From contig NZ_DGUZ01000010.1 of assembly GCF_002394865.1 (NCBI RefSeq), positions 54,630 to 118,629 on the forward strand: DNA of 64,000 bases. The letters run 5' to 3'. The notes under the pieces are model-generated. The model saw only the letters and a program-made list of their open reading frames with translations. It did no database searches and was not told where the DNA came from. Shown here piece after piece: positions 55,059 to 63,434 of this stretch; the stretch's first letter is position 1, and every line of letters begins with the position of its first letter. The translations under genes and the position numbers were made by a program. The stretch comes from Fibrobacter sp. UBA4297. GTDB lineage: Bacteria > Fibrobacterota > Fibrobacteria > Fibrobacterales > Fibrobacteraceae.

Positions 55059-58000
55059 TTACAGGTCGAAATCGGCGATGGAGAGCTTCCCATGACGGAA
55101 TCCCCAAAGGAAGTCCTGCGTGCGTTTCGTTATCCTCTTGCCGTTCACGATAAGGCGGATTTCGAGGCGGGCGATGTAGACTCCTGTGCCGGCGAGGCGG
55201 CCTTTCTTGGACCTCATGTTCCAGGCGAGGTAGAGGTGCCCGTCGTTTCCGAGGCAGTTCTTGGCGCCGTCCTTCTTGAAGATGTTGTCGTTGCAGGCGA
55301 TGTTGCCTTCGTCGCTATTGACGAAGTGCCCGAGGCTCGAGTAGTAGGTTGTCTTGTAGCTGAGCTCGGTCCTGTCGGCCATGGATTCGGCAATCGTCTT
55401 GACATCGTCTTCGGTGCCGTGCATGTAGTTGTTCAGGTTGTCCTTGGATAATAGGCCGTTGTTGTAGGCGTTGGCAATCACATCGCTTACGCCAAACCTC
55501 TCCTTGGCTTCCTTGGGGGAAATTTCCTTGCGGTCCATCATGGCGATGATGGTCTCGAGCGTGACGGATGTCGATTGGCTTCCGCTCTTGACAGCCTCTT
55601 TGTCGGTGAATACGGAACCAGCCTTTACGACCTTCACGATTTCGCTGATTTCGTTTTCGACAAGTTCAGACATGTTCATATCGCCGAGATAGTGGCCCTG
55701 GGTACCGTAAATTTCGCCCACTTGCGTTGCCGTGAGTGGCTTGTCGCTCGTGACGAGTATCGGGACGGTCGCAGAATCGCTACGGACGATTTCCTTGGTC
55801 TTTTCGAAGTTTGGCGAGTCCTTGTCCATCGTGACAACCGGAGGGCTTGTCACGGTGATGCGCTGTTCACCCGTGATGCGTACCCACGGGTTCAGGTCGT
55901 GGGCCGGGATCCCTGCAAGGTCAAGCGAGAGGCCGCTTTCGGAGGGAGGCTTGATGCGGATGGTGTCGCCAACGACAGGGATGATGTCTGTAGTGGACTT
56001 TCTCGAGAAGAAGAGCTTCCAGCGGTTTGCCGGCGAAGTGACGATATAGTCCGCTTCCTGCACGAAGGTGGAGAATGTGCCGCTGCCATAGCTGCGGAAG
56101 CTGAACAAGCTTGAACTTGCGTTCTGCGCGGTGAGGCCTTCGCTGAATGTGATTGTGAGCGCAGTCCTTCCGTCTGAGGTGTATGAGATTTCGGCGGCCA
56201 TGATGACAGGACCAATTCCATCGCCGAGCAGGCCGTCTACGGAGAAGTTAGAAACGGAATGGTCTTCGGGGTTTGTGTAAGTGTAAAGGGCGGTAATCTT
56301 TCCGGAGTAGGGTTCCAGTGAGCCGCCGGTAGAGATGGCGGGCCCGAATCCGTCCCCATCTGCGACTATTGAAAGTACGCGGTCGCCTTCGGCGTAGCGG
56401 ATGTTTGCGGTCTCGTAATGCGTAAGCCCGAACGTGAAAGAGATGGCGTTGAGCACGCTATTGCCGCCGAGCGGCTTGTTGAAGCTCACCCAGACGCTGT
56501 CACCGCGGCCATCGCCATTCCTGTCGTAGATGAATGCGGTTTCAATCTGTGGAACGGGCGGTTCTGCGATGTTGATGTTTGTCCATGCGGCGCTCTTGTT
56601 CTTTGCGGCTGCCGTAGAAATCGTTATTGAACCATGGTTAATGGCGCCTGTTGCCTTGACAAAGAACGTGTTCTTGCCTTCGATGAGCATGAACTCGTTA
56701 TTCGGTAACGGGTTGCCTAGAGAATCGCATGGGATGAGTTTCGGATCGCTCGTGGAGACTTGCACGGCGATGCCGCTATAGCTTGACGCCCATTCCTCGA
56801 CGTAGGAGACGTTGATGGGGTAGATGCGGCCTGCCCAGAGCTTTTCTTTCTTGTTCAGGTTGATGGGGAGCGTGTCGCTATCGACATTGCGGCTGGCAAT
56901 GTTTCCGAGCGGCTTCCAGAACTTGTCGAGGCAGAGCGTGTCTTTGGTGACTACGTCTGCGAAGCAGTAGCTTGAGTCGATGATGTCTGCAAATGCGATG
57001 TTCGGAAGTTCCGTCGGCGGGATGGTGAAGTAGACGTCCTTATATTCCTTCGGGTTGTTCTTGAGCGCCACACGTACATAGTATGTTCCCGGCGGCAATG
57101 CCTGCGTGCGTGAAATCGTTGTCGTGTTGATGGTGAGCATCGTGAAATCGTTCGAAATCGTGATGCCGTTGTAGTAGGCGGTGTCGAGCTTGCTTAACGC
57201 AACTCCTGTCATTGGGAGACTTTTCCCGAATAGCGAGAAGTTGGATGGACCGCGTTCCGTGCGCTTGGTCTCGGAGTTTGCTGAAAAGTCGCAGGCGAGC
57301 GTCTTTTCGCGGATGTTCTGCCACACTTCCTTCTTGATGAGGGTGGAATCTACAGAGTGGTCCGTGAGCAACATGCTGGATTCCACTTTGAGATCGATGG
57401 AGGTTCTCATCATGAAGTTCGACTGCGTGCGCTTGCGTTCGGCGTAGAAAATATGGAACGGATAAGTCTCGCCCGGCGTGAGTCCGAGATCGTCCAGGTT
57501 TACGGACTTCTTGACCTTTCTATGCTGGCCGCCAATATCGACTACAAGTTTGTTGTTAATGAACACCCATACGTCGTCGTCGCCATTGAATTCAAAGTAC
57601 TGTCCTTTCACATAAACGAATTCAGCCTGGATTTTCATCGCGAATCCGTAGTTGTGGTAGCCCGGTGCGTCGCTTCCGCCGCTGATGGAATCGTAATGCG
57701 GGTTTTCGATGGTGTGGGCGCTGTCGAGCCAGCGGAAGTCGTCGAGCAGGAACAGTCCGCGTTCGGGACTTTCGTCGTCTTTCTGTCCGAGCCAGAAACC
57801 GTCATCGGTAAGCGTGAGTTCGAGGTCGCGGCAGGTGACGTTTGTATAGGAGTTCACGCCATCGCTGTAAAGCACTTCGGGGAGGAACCAGCTGTTCAAA
57901 TGAGTGGAGTTCTTGCATCCGCCGGGGAAGTTCTTAGCCATCACGGGGACGCCGTTTGGGCCGAGCTGCTTTTCGACCATGCCTGTCATCGGGGAGCCTT

Positions 58001-58952
58001 CGCAACCGCCTTGGCCAAAGTCTTCGCTTGTGCCGGTACCGAACATCGGGACGCCGCGCATGTCAAAGCCCGTGCGGCCTGCGCCGCCATCGCCGTAGTT
58101 GAGCCCGTTCTTGGAACCGTCAGAATTCATCGAGCCGTCATACCAGTCGAACATCATCACGGGGAGAATCTTCGGGAGGCATTCGCCGAGAACTCCCGGA
58201 TAAGCCGTGTGGACTTCTGGCGTTCCGTACTGGTAGGCGACAATCCAGATGGTGTCGCTCAAGGCGAGTGCCGAATCCAGGTTAATCGGCGCGATTGTCG
58301 CCAAATCCTCGGTAGAGCCATCTGCACTGATATACGTTGTACCAATCGTCTGCTTGAAATAGACGTTTGCGCTGACTGAAGGCTTGCTGACCTTGCTCTC
58401 GAACCAACCGCAGTACGGGGACGCCACCGGACTCATGTAGTTCTCGGTGTCGTTCAAGTACATGATGGCGTTCGTGTTGGTCCATGGGGGCAAAAAGCGG
58501 ATGTGTTTCTTGGGCTTGACTGCGACCACCGGTTTAGTGTCGGAAATCGTCAACGTCTTGTCGTCGTTGATGACGATCCAGACGACCTGCTTTACGATGT
58601 TTGCTGCGTCTGTGACGTTATCCTTGTAGCCCGGGAATAACTCTCCCAAAAGCGGCTTGTTGTTTGGGCTCAGGTCCGTGTGGCATGTGTTACCGTTACA
58701 GCCTACTCCAAACTGTAGCCTACGGACGTCTTTCTTGCCATTAGCAAGGCGCTCGTTTGTGAATTCGATGGTGAAAGTGCCATCGGAATTTTTCTCAACG
58801 GCCTTGTACACGAAATTGCTTTCGTTGTCGGCATAGTACAAGACGTTGCCCTCGTAAATGATGTGTGCGACAGCAACCGTCTGCGCAAATGCGTAGGCAC
58901 TGAAAATCGCCAAACACACCAAAACCCTGTAAAAAAGTCCACTGATCCTCAT
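55059..58952 (-). CDS. Large secreted fibro-slime domain protein (paralog)
   Basis: 1297 residues. A signal peptide (LFYRVLVCLAIFSAYAFAQ) comes first, then a beta module with IRFLPPWTNTNAIMYL. The fibro-slime/PA14-like domain spans about 265-545 with GDDDVWVFINNKLVVDIGGQ and ETYPFHIFYAERKR. DRNGDGRGDS is near 810, and the C-terminal GRLAGTGVYIARL and FLWGFRHGK are shared with the other paralog. The Thr/Pro linker of the paralog is missing here. The two genes lie head to tail, each with its own terminator, so they are probably separate transcripts made by duplication. Confidence 0.85.
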   Translation of the reverse strand: MRISGLFYRVLVCLAIFSAYAFAQTVAVAHIIYEGNVLYYADNESNFVYKAVEKNSDGTFTIEFTNERLANGKKDVRRLQFGVGCNGNTCHTDLSPNNKPLLGELFPGYKDNVTDAANIVKQVVWIVINDDKTLTISDTKPVVAVKPKKHIRFLPPWTNTNAIMYLNDTENYMSPVASPYCGWFESKVSKPSVSANVYFKQTIGTTYISADGSTEDLATIAPINLDSALALSDTIWIVAYQYGTPEVHTAYPGVLGECLPKILPVMMFDWYDGSMNSDGSKNGLNYGDGGAGRTGFDMRGVPMFGTGTSEDFGQGGCEGSPMTGMVEKQLGPNGVPVMAKNFPGGCKNSTHLNSWFLPEVLYSDGVNSYTNVTCRDLELTLTDDGFWLGQKDDESPERGLFLLDDFRWLDSAHTIENPHYDSISGGSDAPGYHNYGFAMKIQAEFVYVKGQYFEFNGDDDVWVFINNKLVVDIGGQHRKVKKSVNLDDLGLTPGETYPFHIFYAERKRTQSNFMMRTSIDLKVESSMLLTDHSVDSTLIKKEVWQNIREKTLACDFSANSETKRTERGPSNFSLFGKSLPMTGVALSKLDTAYYNGITISNDFTMLTINTTTISRTQALPPGTYYVRVALKNNPKEYKDVYFTIPPTELPNIAFADIIDSSYCFADVVTKDTLCLDKFWKPLGNIASRNVDSDTLPINLNKKEKLWAGRIYPINVSYVEEWASSYSGIAVQVSTSDPKLIPCDSLGNPLPNNEFMLIEGKNTFFVKATGAINHGSITISTAAAKNKSAAWTNINIAEPPVPQIETAFIYDRNGDGRGDSVWVSFNKPLGGNSVLNAISFTFGLTHYETANIRYAEGDRVLSIVADGDGFGPAISTGGSLEPYSGKITALYTYTNPEDHSVSNFSVDGLLGDGIGPVIMAAEISYTSDGRTALTITFSEGLTAQNASSSLFSFRSYGSGTFSTFVQEADYIVTSPANRWKLFFSRKSTTDIIPVVGDTIRIKPPSESGLSLDLAGIPAHDLNPWVRITGEQRITVTSPPVVTMDKDSPNFEKTKEIVRSDSATVPILVTSDKPLTATQVGEIYGTQGHYLGDMNMSELVENEISEIVKVVKAGSVFTDKEAVKSGSQSTSVTLETIIAMMDRKEISPKEAKERFGVSDVIANAYNNGLLSKDNLNNYMHGTEDDVKTIAESMADRTELSYKTTYYSSLGHFVNSDEGNIACNDNIFKKDGAKNCLGNDGHLYLAWNMRSKKGRLAGTGVYIARLEIRLIVNGKRITKRTQDFLWGFRHGKLSIADFDL

Positions 58953-59012
58953 CCGTGACTCCTAAGTATTTATTCCCCTATCCCACAGTGTTTTCCCATA
59001 CACTTTCAACGC

Positions 59013-59041
59013 CAAAGATAAAAATTAACTTTGTTTGTCAA
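59013..59041 (-). promoter_or_regulatory. Promoter of the second fibro-slime gene, TTG-N18-TATCTTTG
   Basis: On the minus strand TTG (59039-59041) and TATCTTTG (59013-59020), 18 bases apart. This leaves a leader of about 55 bases. Confidence 0.5.
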
Positions 59042-59118
59042 TGGTAATTAATTATTTATTACACTGAAAAAACGCTATTTTGTGAAAATTTTTGGCATTG
59101 TAAATTAAAATAAACGTA

Positions 59119-59162
59119 TTGGCTGTTAGTCATTAGTTGTTGGTCAATGGTCATTGGTTGTG
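59119..59162. repeat. TTAGTCATTAG-type intergenic tract
   Basis: Consecutive near-copies GTTAGTCATTAG, TTGTTGGTC and AATGGTCATTGGTTG. They are the reverse-complement orientation of the ACTAA words seen elsewhere. Confidence 0.6.
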
Positions 59163-59182
59163 TGGAAATGTTTTTTGAAGCT

Positions 59183-59214
59183 TGTCATGCCCGCCTCCGA
59201 GCGGGCACCTCCTG
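59183..59214. repeat. GTCATGCCCGC palindromic element
   Basis: TTGTCATGCCCGC then CTCC then GAGCGGGCACCTCC: the arms TGCCCGC and GCGGGCA pair. Related copies lie at 60798, 60884 and in part at 34922. Confidence 0.7.
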
Positions 59215-59271
59215 TCTGTCGAACTAAAAAATCCTACCTTTACACTCGTAAATTCAAAATTGGAGATTAAA

Positions 59272-60675
59272 ATGAATCGTGTTTACCTAGTTGCCACGGC
59301 TGCCTCCAACATGGAAGCCAAAGTCCAGGAAATTGTTGACGCTGTTACCAAGGCTGGTCTCATCGCTACGGTCTACAAGCCGCTCCAGGTTTTCAGTGCT
59401 GCTGATAGTGTTGCAGAAATCAAGGCCGGCAAGTCTGCCGTGCTCATGGAAAAGATCTGTGCCGATTTCCTCAAGCAGGATTTTGATGATGTCGATGCCG
59501 TTGTCGTCGAAGGTGCAACTGGCATGAACGATGTCATTGCTCACAAGTTTAACGATGACCTCGCCTCTGCCCTCGATGCGAAGATTTTTGCCGATGGCGA
59601 AGATGCTGAACTCTTCTGCCCGAAGCGTTTGCTCCGTTGCGAAAAGTGCCTCGCTGGCGACCTCGCCACACCGGCCGCTGAACGCCGCGTAAGCCAGGCC
59701 ATGTTCCGCGCAAGCCTTCTTTCCAAGGCTTCCAAGTGCGTGAAGCGCATTGTTCTCCCGGAAGGCTCTGAACCGCGTACCGTGCAGGCAGCATGCCTCG
59801 CTGTCGAACGCAATATCGCCGTGCCGGTGCTCATCGGCTCGAAGGCAGATATCGAAGCTACAGCAAAGACTGTTGGCGTGAAGCTCCCGGCAAACATTGA
59901 AATTATCGAACCGAGCGCAGAACTTGCCGAAAAGTATGTGCCGACTCTCGTGGAACTCCGCAAGGCGAAGGGCATGACTCCGGAATCTGCCCGTGCCGCT
60001 CTTAAAGACAACGTAATGCTTGCTACGATGATGCTCAAGTTCGGTGAAGTCGATGGCCTCGTTTCTGGTGCTATCCACTCTACGGCTGACACGCTCCGCC
60101 CGGCTCTCCAGATTATCCGTACCGCTCCGGGCGTGAAGTCCGTGAGCTCCGTGTTTTTCATGTGCATGAAGGACAAGACCTATATCTACGGCGACTGCGC
60201 TATCAACCTGAACCCGCTTGCCGAAGAACTCGCCGATATCGCTCTCCAGTGCGATGACACTGCAAAGGCATTCGGCCTCCCGAGCCGCGTTGCCATGCTC
60301 TCTTACAGCACCATCAATTCGGGCAAGGGCCCGGATGCAGACCTCGTCGTGGCGGCAACCGCCGCTGCAAAGGCCGCCCGCCCTGAAATGCTCATCGATG
60401 GCCCGCTCCAGTATGATGCCGCAACAGTCGAAAGCGTTGGCGCCCTCAAGGCCCCGAACAGCCCGGTCGCTGGCAAGGCAACCGTGTTCGTGTTCCCGGA
60501 CCTCTCTGCCGGTAACATCGGCTACAAGGCGGTGCAGCGTTCTGCTCACGGCACGATCGCTATCGGCCCGATGCTCCAGGGCTTGGCCAAGCCGGTGAAC
60601 GACCTTTCCCGCGGTGCACTCGTCGAAGACATCGTCTATACGATTGCATTGACTGCTGTGCAGGCTCAAAAATAA
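59272..60675 (+). CDS. pta: Phosphate acetyltransferase
   Basis: 467 residues from ATG 59272 after TTGGAGATTAAA; an earlier in-frame start at 59182 runs through a palindromic repeat and was rejected. The C-terminal catalytic domain begins near residue 145 (FRASLLSKASKCVKRIVLPEGSEPRTVQAA). It contains EVDGLVSGAIHSTADTLRPALQII and ends with FPDLSAGNIGYKAVQR, all typical of Pta. The N-terminal 140 residues are a shortened regulatory part, so the protein is far shorter than the 714-residue enterobacterial form. It converts acetyl-CoA and phosphate to acetyl phosphate in acetate formation. ackA is not adjacent. Confidence 0.93.
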   Translation: MNRVYLVATAASNMEAKVQEIVDAVTKAGLIATVYKPLQVFSAADSVAEIKAGKSAVLMEKICADFLKQDFDDVDAVVVEGATGMNDVIAHKFNDDLASALDAKIFADGEDAELFCPKRLLRCEKCLAGDLATPAAERRVSQAMFRASLLSKASKCVKRIVLPEGSEPRTVQAACLAVERNIAVPVLIGSKADIEATAKTVGVKLPANIEIIEPSAELAEKYVPTLVELRKAKGMTPESARAALKDNVMLATMMLKFGEVDGLVSGAIHSTADTLRPALQIIRTAPGVKSVSSVFFMCMKDKTYIYGDCAINLNPLAEELADIALQCDDTAKAFGLPSRVAMLSYSTINSGKGPDADLVVAATAAAKAARPEMLIDGPLQYDAATVESVGALKAPNSPVAGKATVFVFPDLSAGNIGYKAVQRSAHGTIAIGPMLQGLAKPVNDLSRGALVEDIVYTIALTAVQAQK

Positions 60676-60707
60676 GACCGTTCGCGCTTAGATTCATGTA
60701 GAAATAT

Positions 60708-60765
60708 GTGAGCAGCGCTCACTCTCGCAACCGCGCCTCGTTAATACGAGGCGCTTGTTGCTCAC
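60708..60765 (+). repeat. Nested palindromes after pta with competing arms
   Basis: GTGAGC at 60708 can pair with GCTCAC at 60717-60722 or with GCTCAC at 60760-60765. The latter encloses a perfect stem GCGCCTCG-TTAATA-CGAGGCGC (60733-60754). No T run follows. Another palindrome, GCGCGAA-ACC-TTCGCGC, lies at about 60782-60798. Confidence 0.65.
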
Positions 60766-60797
60766 AGAAGTAATAAGGACCGCGCGAAACCTTCGCG

Positions 60798-60830
60798 CTT
60801 GTCATGCCCGCTTTAAGCGGGCATCTCCAT
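60798..60830. repeat. GTCATGCCCGC palindromic element
   Basis: CTTGTCATGCCCGCTTTAAG then CGGGCATCTCC; the arms TGCCCGCTT and AAGCGGGCA pair. Same family as 59183. Confidence 0.7.
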
Positions 60831-60841
60831 CTTGAAAAAGT

Positions 60842-60877
60842 GAAAAAAAAACGGACTTTCAAAGTCCGTTTTTTTTG
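60842..60877 (+). terminator. Bidirectional terminator between pta and the TatT-like gene
   Basis: ACGGACTT-TCA-AAGTCCGT with nine A before and eight T after, so it should work for both converging genes. Confidence 0.9.
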
Positions 60878-60883
60878 TTTGTG

Positions 60884-60911
60884 TGTCATTCCCGCGAAAG
60901 CGGGAATTTCC
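60884..60911. repeat. GTCATTCCCGC palindromic element
   Basis: GTCATTCCCGCGAAAGCGGG then AATTTCC; the arms ATTCCCGC and GCGGGAAT pair. A third variant of the 59183 family. Confidence 0.65.
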
Positions 60912-60922
60912 TTGATAAAAAA

Positions 60923-61762
60923 TTATTTCTTCTTGTTGGCTTTCCGTAGCGCTTCTATCGCTTTACGGATGTTCTTGCCATCTTCGAGGTGCTTTGGCGA
61001 GAGCTTGTCCCTGTGCTTGTAATCGATTTTCTTCCACAGCTCTTTTAAGTGCCAGCGGGCGCGCTTGTCTTCAAGAATGTATCCGGGGCGCACTCCTGCG
61101 TCAAGACCTTGTACGATAAATTCCATGGCGTCGTCATAACGGCCTTGGTCATAGCGCAAGTCTGCAAGGAAGTAGTAATTGTAAATGTCCTTGCGGTTCT
61201 GTTCGAGGGCCATGTTCAGGTATTTGTCTGCAAGTTTCTCGTCCGGCCAGGAGAGGATTAGCGGTACGTAAGGCAGCACAAAGTGCGCTCGCCCGAGAAT
61301 CTGCCAGTCTTCTGCCGCAGTCGCGACATCGCGGACTTTACTTGCAATGCCTTCCTTGATTGAAGAAAATACGTTGCGCTCAGAGCCCCACATCGAGAGC
61401 GTCGAGGCGTAGACGTGCGCGATTTCCTTGTTCTCTGGGAACTTCTCATAGGCGCTTCTGCTAGCGTCCATCAGCGTATCCAAATGGAGCTGGCGCTTCT
61501 TCTCGTCGAACTGCACGAATCTGAAGCAGAAATACAGCGTTTTCACATAGCCTTCGGTTGCCGCTTCGAGGACGGTGGAATCTTCCATCGCTTTTTTGTA
61601 CGCCTCTTTCATTATCTTTGCATTTTTCGCGTCGGCCTTGTCGCCCTTGGCGCGCAAAGCACGTGCCGCATAGCAGGAATCTGCTATGTGCAAGTCTTCG
61701 TTTGCGCTTGCAAAACTAATTGCAAGCAGCAATGCAAAAACAATGTTCCGCGTAATTCTCAT
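60923..61762 (-). CDS. Periplasmic helical-repeat protein, TatT-like
   Basis: 279 residues with a signal peptide (ITRNIVFALLLAISFASA) and TPR-like helices. The stretch LGRAHFVLPYVPLILSWPDEKLADKYLNMAL resembles TatT, the soluble partner of some TRAP-type transporters; no TRAP membrane or binding subunit lies nearby, so this may be a general scaffold. A lysine-rich C-terminus ends the protein. Located between pta and a 47-codon ORF. ATG at 61762. Confidence 0.65.
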   Translation of the reverse strand: MRITRNIVFALLLAISFASANEDLHIADSCYAARALRAKGDKADAKNAKIMKEAYKKAMEDSTVLEAATEGYVKTLYFCFRFVQFDEKKRQLHLDTLMDASRSAYEKFPENKEIAHVYASTLSMWGSERNVFSSIKEGIASKVRDVATAAEDWQILGRAHFVLPYVPLILSWPDEKLADKYLNMALEQNRKDIYNYYFLADLRYDQGRYDDAMEFIVQGLDAGVRPGYILEDKRARWHLKELWKKIDYKHRDKLSPKHLEDGKNIRKAIEALRKANKKK

Positions 61763-61770
61763 GAATACGC

Positions 61771-61914
61771 TTAGACTTTCCAGTTCTGGAGCAACTTGTT
61801 CACCGTGGCAATGCGAGTCTTTTCTTCGTCAGTGCCGTGGAATGTCTTGAACAAGAGATTGCGGTATTCCATGAGTGCGGTACGGATGATGACTTTTTCT
61901 TCTTTTTTGAGCAT
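61771..61914 (-). CDS. Small soluble protein of unknown function, downstream of pfk
   Basis: A 47-codon ORF, beginning MLKKEEKVIIRTALMEYRNL and ending LLQNWKV. It is charged and helical with no membrane segment. It starts 21 bases after the phosphofructokinase stop on the same strand and ends eight bases before the TatT-like ATG, so it fits an operon. ORFs in other frames here have worse composition. It was not recognised as any family. Confidence 0.6.
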   Translation of the reverse strand: MLKKEEKVIIRTALMEYRNLLFKTFHGTDEEKTRIATVNKLLQNWKV

Positions 61915-61935
61915 GGTGATAAATTAATTAAAGGA

Positions 61936-63273
61936 TTACTTGCTGCGTTTGCCCTTGCCGGAGAAATAGTCCTGCTGGCGCGTGATACCGAGAACGGCAT
62001 GCCACAGGGTTCCGTTGGGGTTGATTTTCTTGCGTTCGCTCACGGCGTATTCTATAGGCACGTGCGAGAAAACGTTGTTCATGCTGCCAACGACCATGTC
62101 CGTCTTGCCTGCCATGCCTGCATGTACTGCGCTTTCAGCGAGCTGGAAGCAGAAAATGGCGTCAGTACCTTTGGCGGGGATGCTACGCACCGTGTAGCTC
62201 GGGTCAAAGTACTTGATGTTGATTTCCTTGCCGACGCTATCGAAATGTTCCTTGATCTTGCGGGTTAGGAATTCACCGATATCGTTCTTCAAGATGTTGC
62301 CACTTGCGTCCCTGCGTTCTTCCTGGTTCTTGAAAAGTTCCTGTCCGGCGCCTTCGGCGACGGCAATCACGGCATGAGTCTTGCCGCTGGCGTAACGGCT
62401 TTCGAGAGCCTTGAAGAGCCCGTCAAGCGTAAAAGGAACTTCAGGGACGAGGCAGATGTTCACAACTGTTGTTGCAAGCGATGCGTAGGCTGCGATAAAG
62501 CCGGAGTCACGACCCATGAGCTTCACAAGGCCAAGACCATTGAATGCACCGTTTGCTTCGATGTGGGCGCTGGTAATCACGTTTGTTGCGCTGAGCACGG
62601 CGGTTTCAAAACCGAACGTCCTGTCGATCAGGTTCAAGTCGTTATCGATCGTCTTCGGGATGCCGATAATCGAGATGGGCTGTTTGCGCTTCTTGACTTC
62701 TTCGGCAATCGCGTGTGCGCCGCGGAGTGTACCATCACCGCCGATGCAGAACAACACGTTGATGTTTAAGCGCATGAGCGTGTCGACCATGATGGCCGGG
62801 TCCTGCATGCCGCGGGAGCTACCGAGAATCGTACCGCCGTCTTCCTGAATGGCGTCGACCACATCCGGGTCAAGCACGATGGGGGAGTAACCGTAATTCG
62901 GGTTCAGGCCACGGTATCCGTACGGGATGCCAAAGATGTTCCTTACGCCATAGTCGAACCAGAGCACCTGTACAAGGCCCTTGATGACGTTGTTAAGGCC
63001 TGGGCAGAGGCCACCGCAAGTGACGATACCTGCACGCGTCCAGGCGGGGTCGTGGAAAATGGTCTGTCGGGGGCCGGCCACTTCGAGTGAAGGTACCGGG
63101 ATGCCCTTCGCTAAGTATTCAGAGATGAGATTGACGTCAGTGGTAAGGCTGACCTTGTCATTTTCGGAAACGAAAGGAACGCCGTTCATCGGGGACTTAA
63201 GCGTGCCCTTGCCAACGGTTTCGATGGAAAGATCATAATCCAACGGATTCTTGATGATATCGTCCTGAGTCAT
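61936..63273 (-). CDS. 6-phosphofructokinase, long ATP-type
   Basis: 445 residues. GGDGT at 178-182 has glycine where pyrophosphate-dependent enzymes have aspartate, which suggests ATP use. PKTIDNDL at 206-213 carries the catalytic Asp210 and the lysine seen in the long, trypanosome-type group. MGRDSGFIAAYASLA is the substrate-binding loop. An N-terminal extension of about 75 residues precedes the core. It commits fructose 6-phosphate to glycolysis. The ATP assignment follows the family rule and has not been tested here. Confidence 0.87.
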   Translation of the reverse strand: MTQDDIIKNPLDYDLSIETVGKGTLKSPMNGVPFVSENDKVSLTTDVNLISEYLAKGIPVPSLEVAGPRQTIFHDPAWTRAGIVTCGGLCPGLNNVIKGLVQVLWFDYGVRNIFGIPYGYRGLNPNYGYSPIVLDPDVVDAIQEDGGTILGSSRGMQDPAIMVDTLMRLNINVLFCIGGDGTLRGAHAIAEEVKKRKQPISIIGIPKTIDNDLNLIDRTFGFETAVLSATNVITSAHIEANGAFNGLGLVKLMGRDSGFIAAYASLATTVVNICLVPEVPFTLDGLFKALESRYASGKTHAVIAVAEGAGQELFKNQEERRDASGNILKNDIGEFLTRKIKEHFDSVGKEINIKYFDPSYTVRSIPAKGTDAIFCFQLAESAVHAGMAGKTDMVVGSMNNVFSHVPIEYAVSERKKINPNGTLWHAVLGITRQQDYFSGKGKRSK

Positions 63274-63375
63274 ACCGCGCCTCTTTGAAATTTTGTTTTT
63301 CCGCTTTGTGAACGGAATACATCAAAAAATATAGTAAACGAAAAAAAGCGAGTTGATGTTATTAAAGTTACTAGA

Positions 63376-63431
63376 ATGTTTTGAAAATCTCTAGTACACT
63401 CTAGTAACTAATACCTAGTAACTCGTTACTA
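63376..63431. repeat. CTAGTAACTAA-type intergenic tract
   Basis: CTCTAGTACACTCTAGTAAC, then TAATACCTAGTAACTCGTTACTAG. The words CTAGTA and AGTAACT recur. It lies between the phosphofructokinase and the kinase gene. Confidence 0.6.
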
Positions 63432-63434
63432 GCC

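Larger units (their letters stand above)
58953..59271. other. Gene-free region between second fibro-slime gene and pta
   Basis: 319 bases without a supportable ORF. It holds the fibro-slime leader (58953-59012), its promoter, an AT-rich stretch, a TTAGT-type tract, a GTCATGCCCGC palindrome and the pta leader. TACCTTTA at 59235-59242 is a possible pta promoter element. Confidence 0.6.

Noticed and set aside
59287..60669. 460-codon minus-strand ORF opposite pta
   Set aside because: Antisense shadow; no domain or ribosome binding site.
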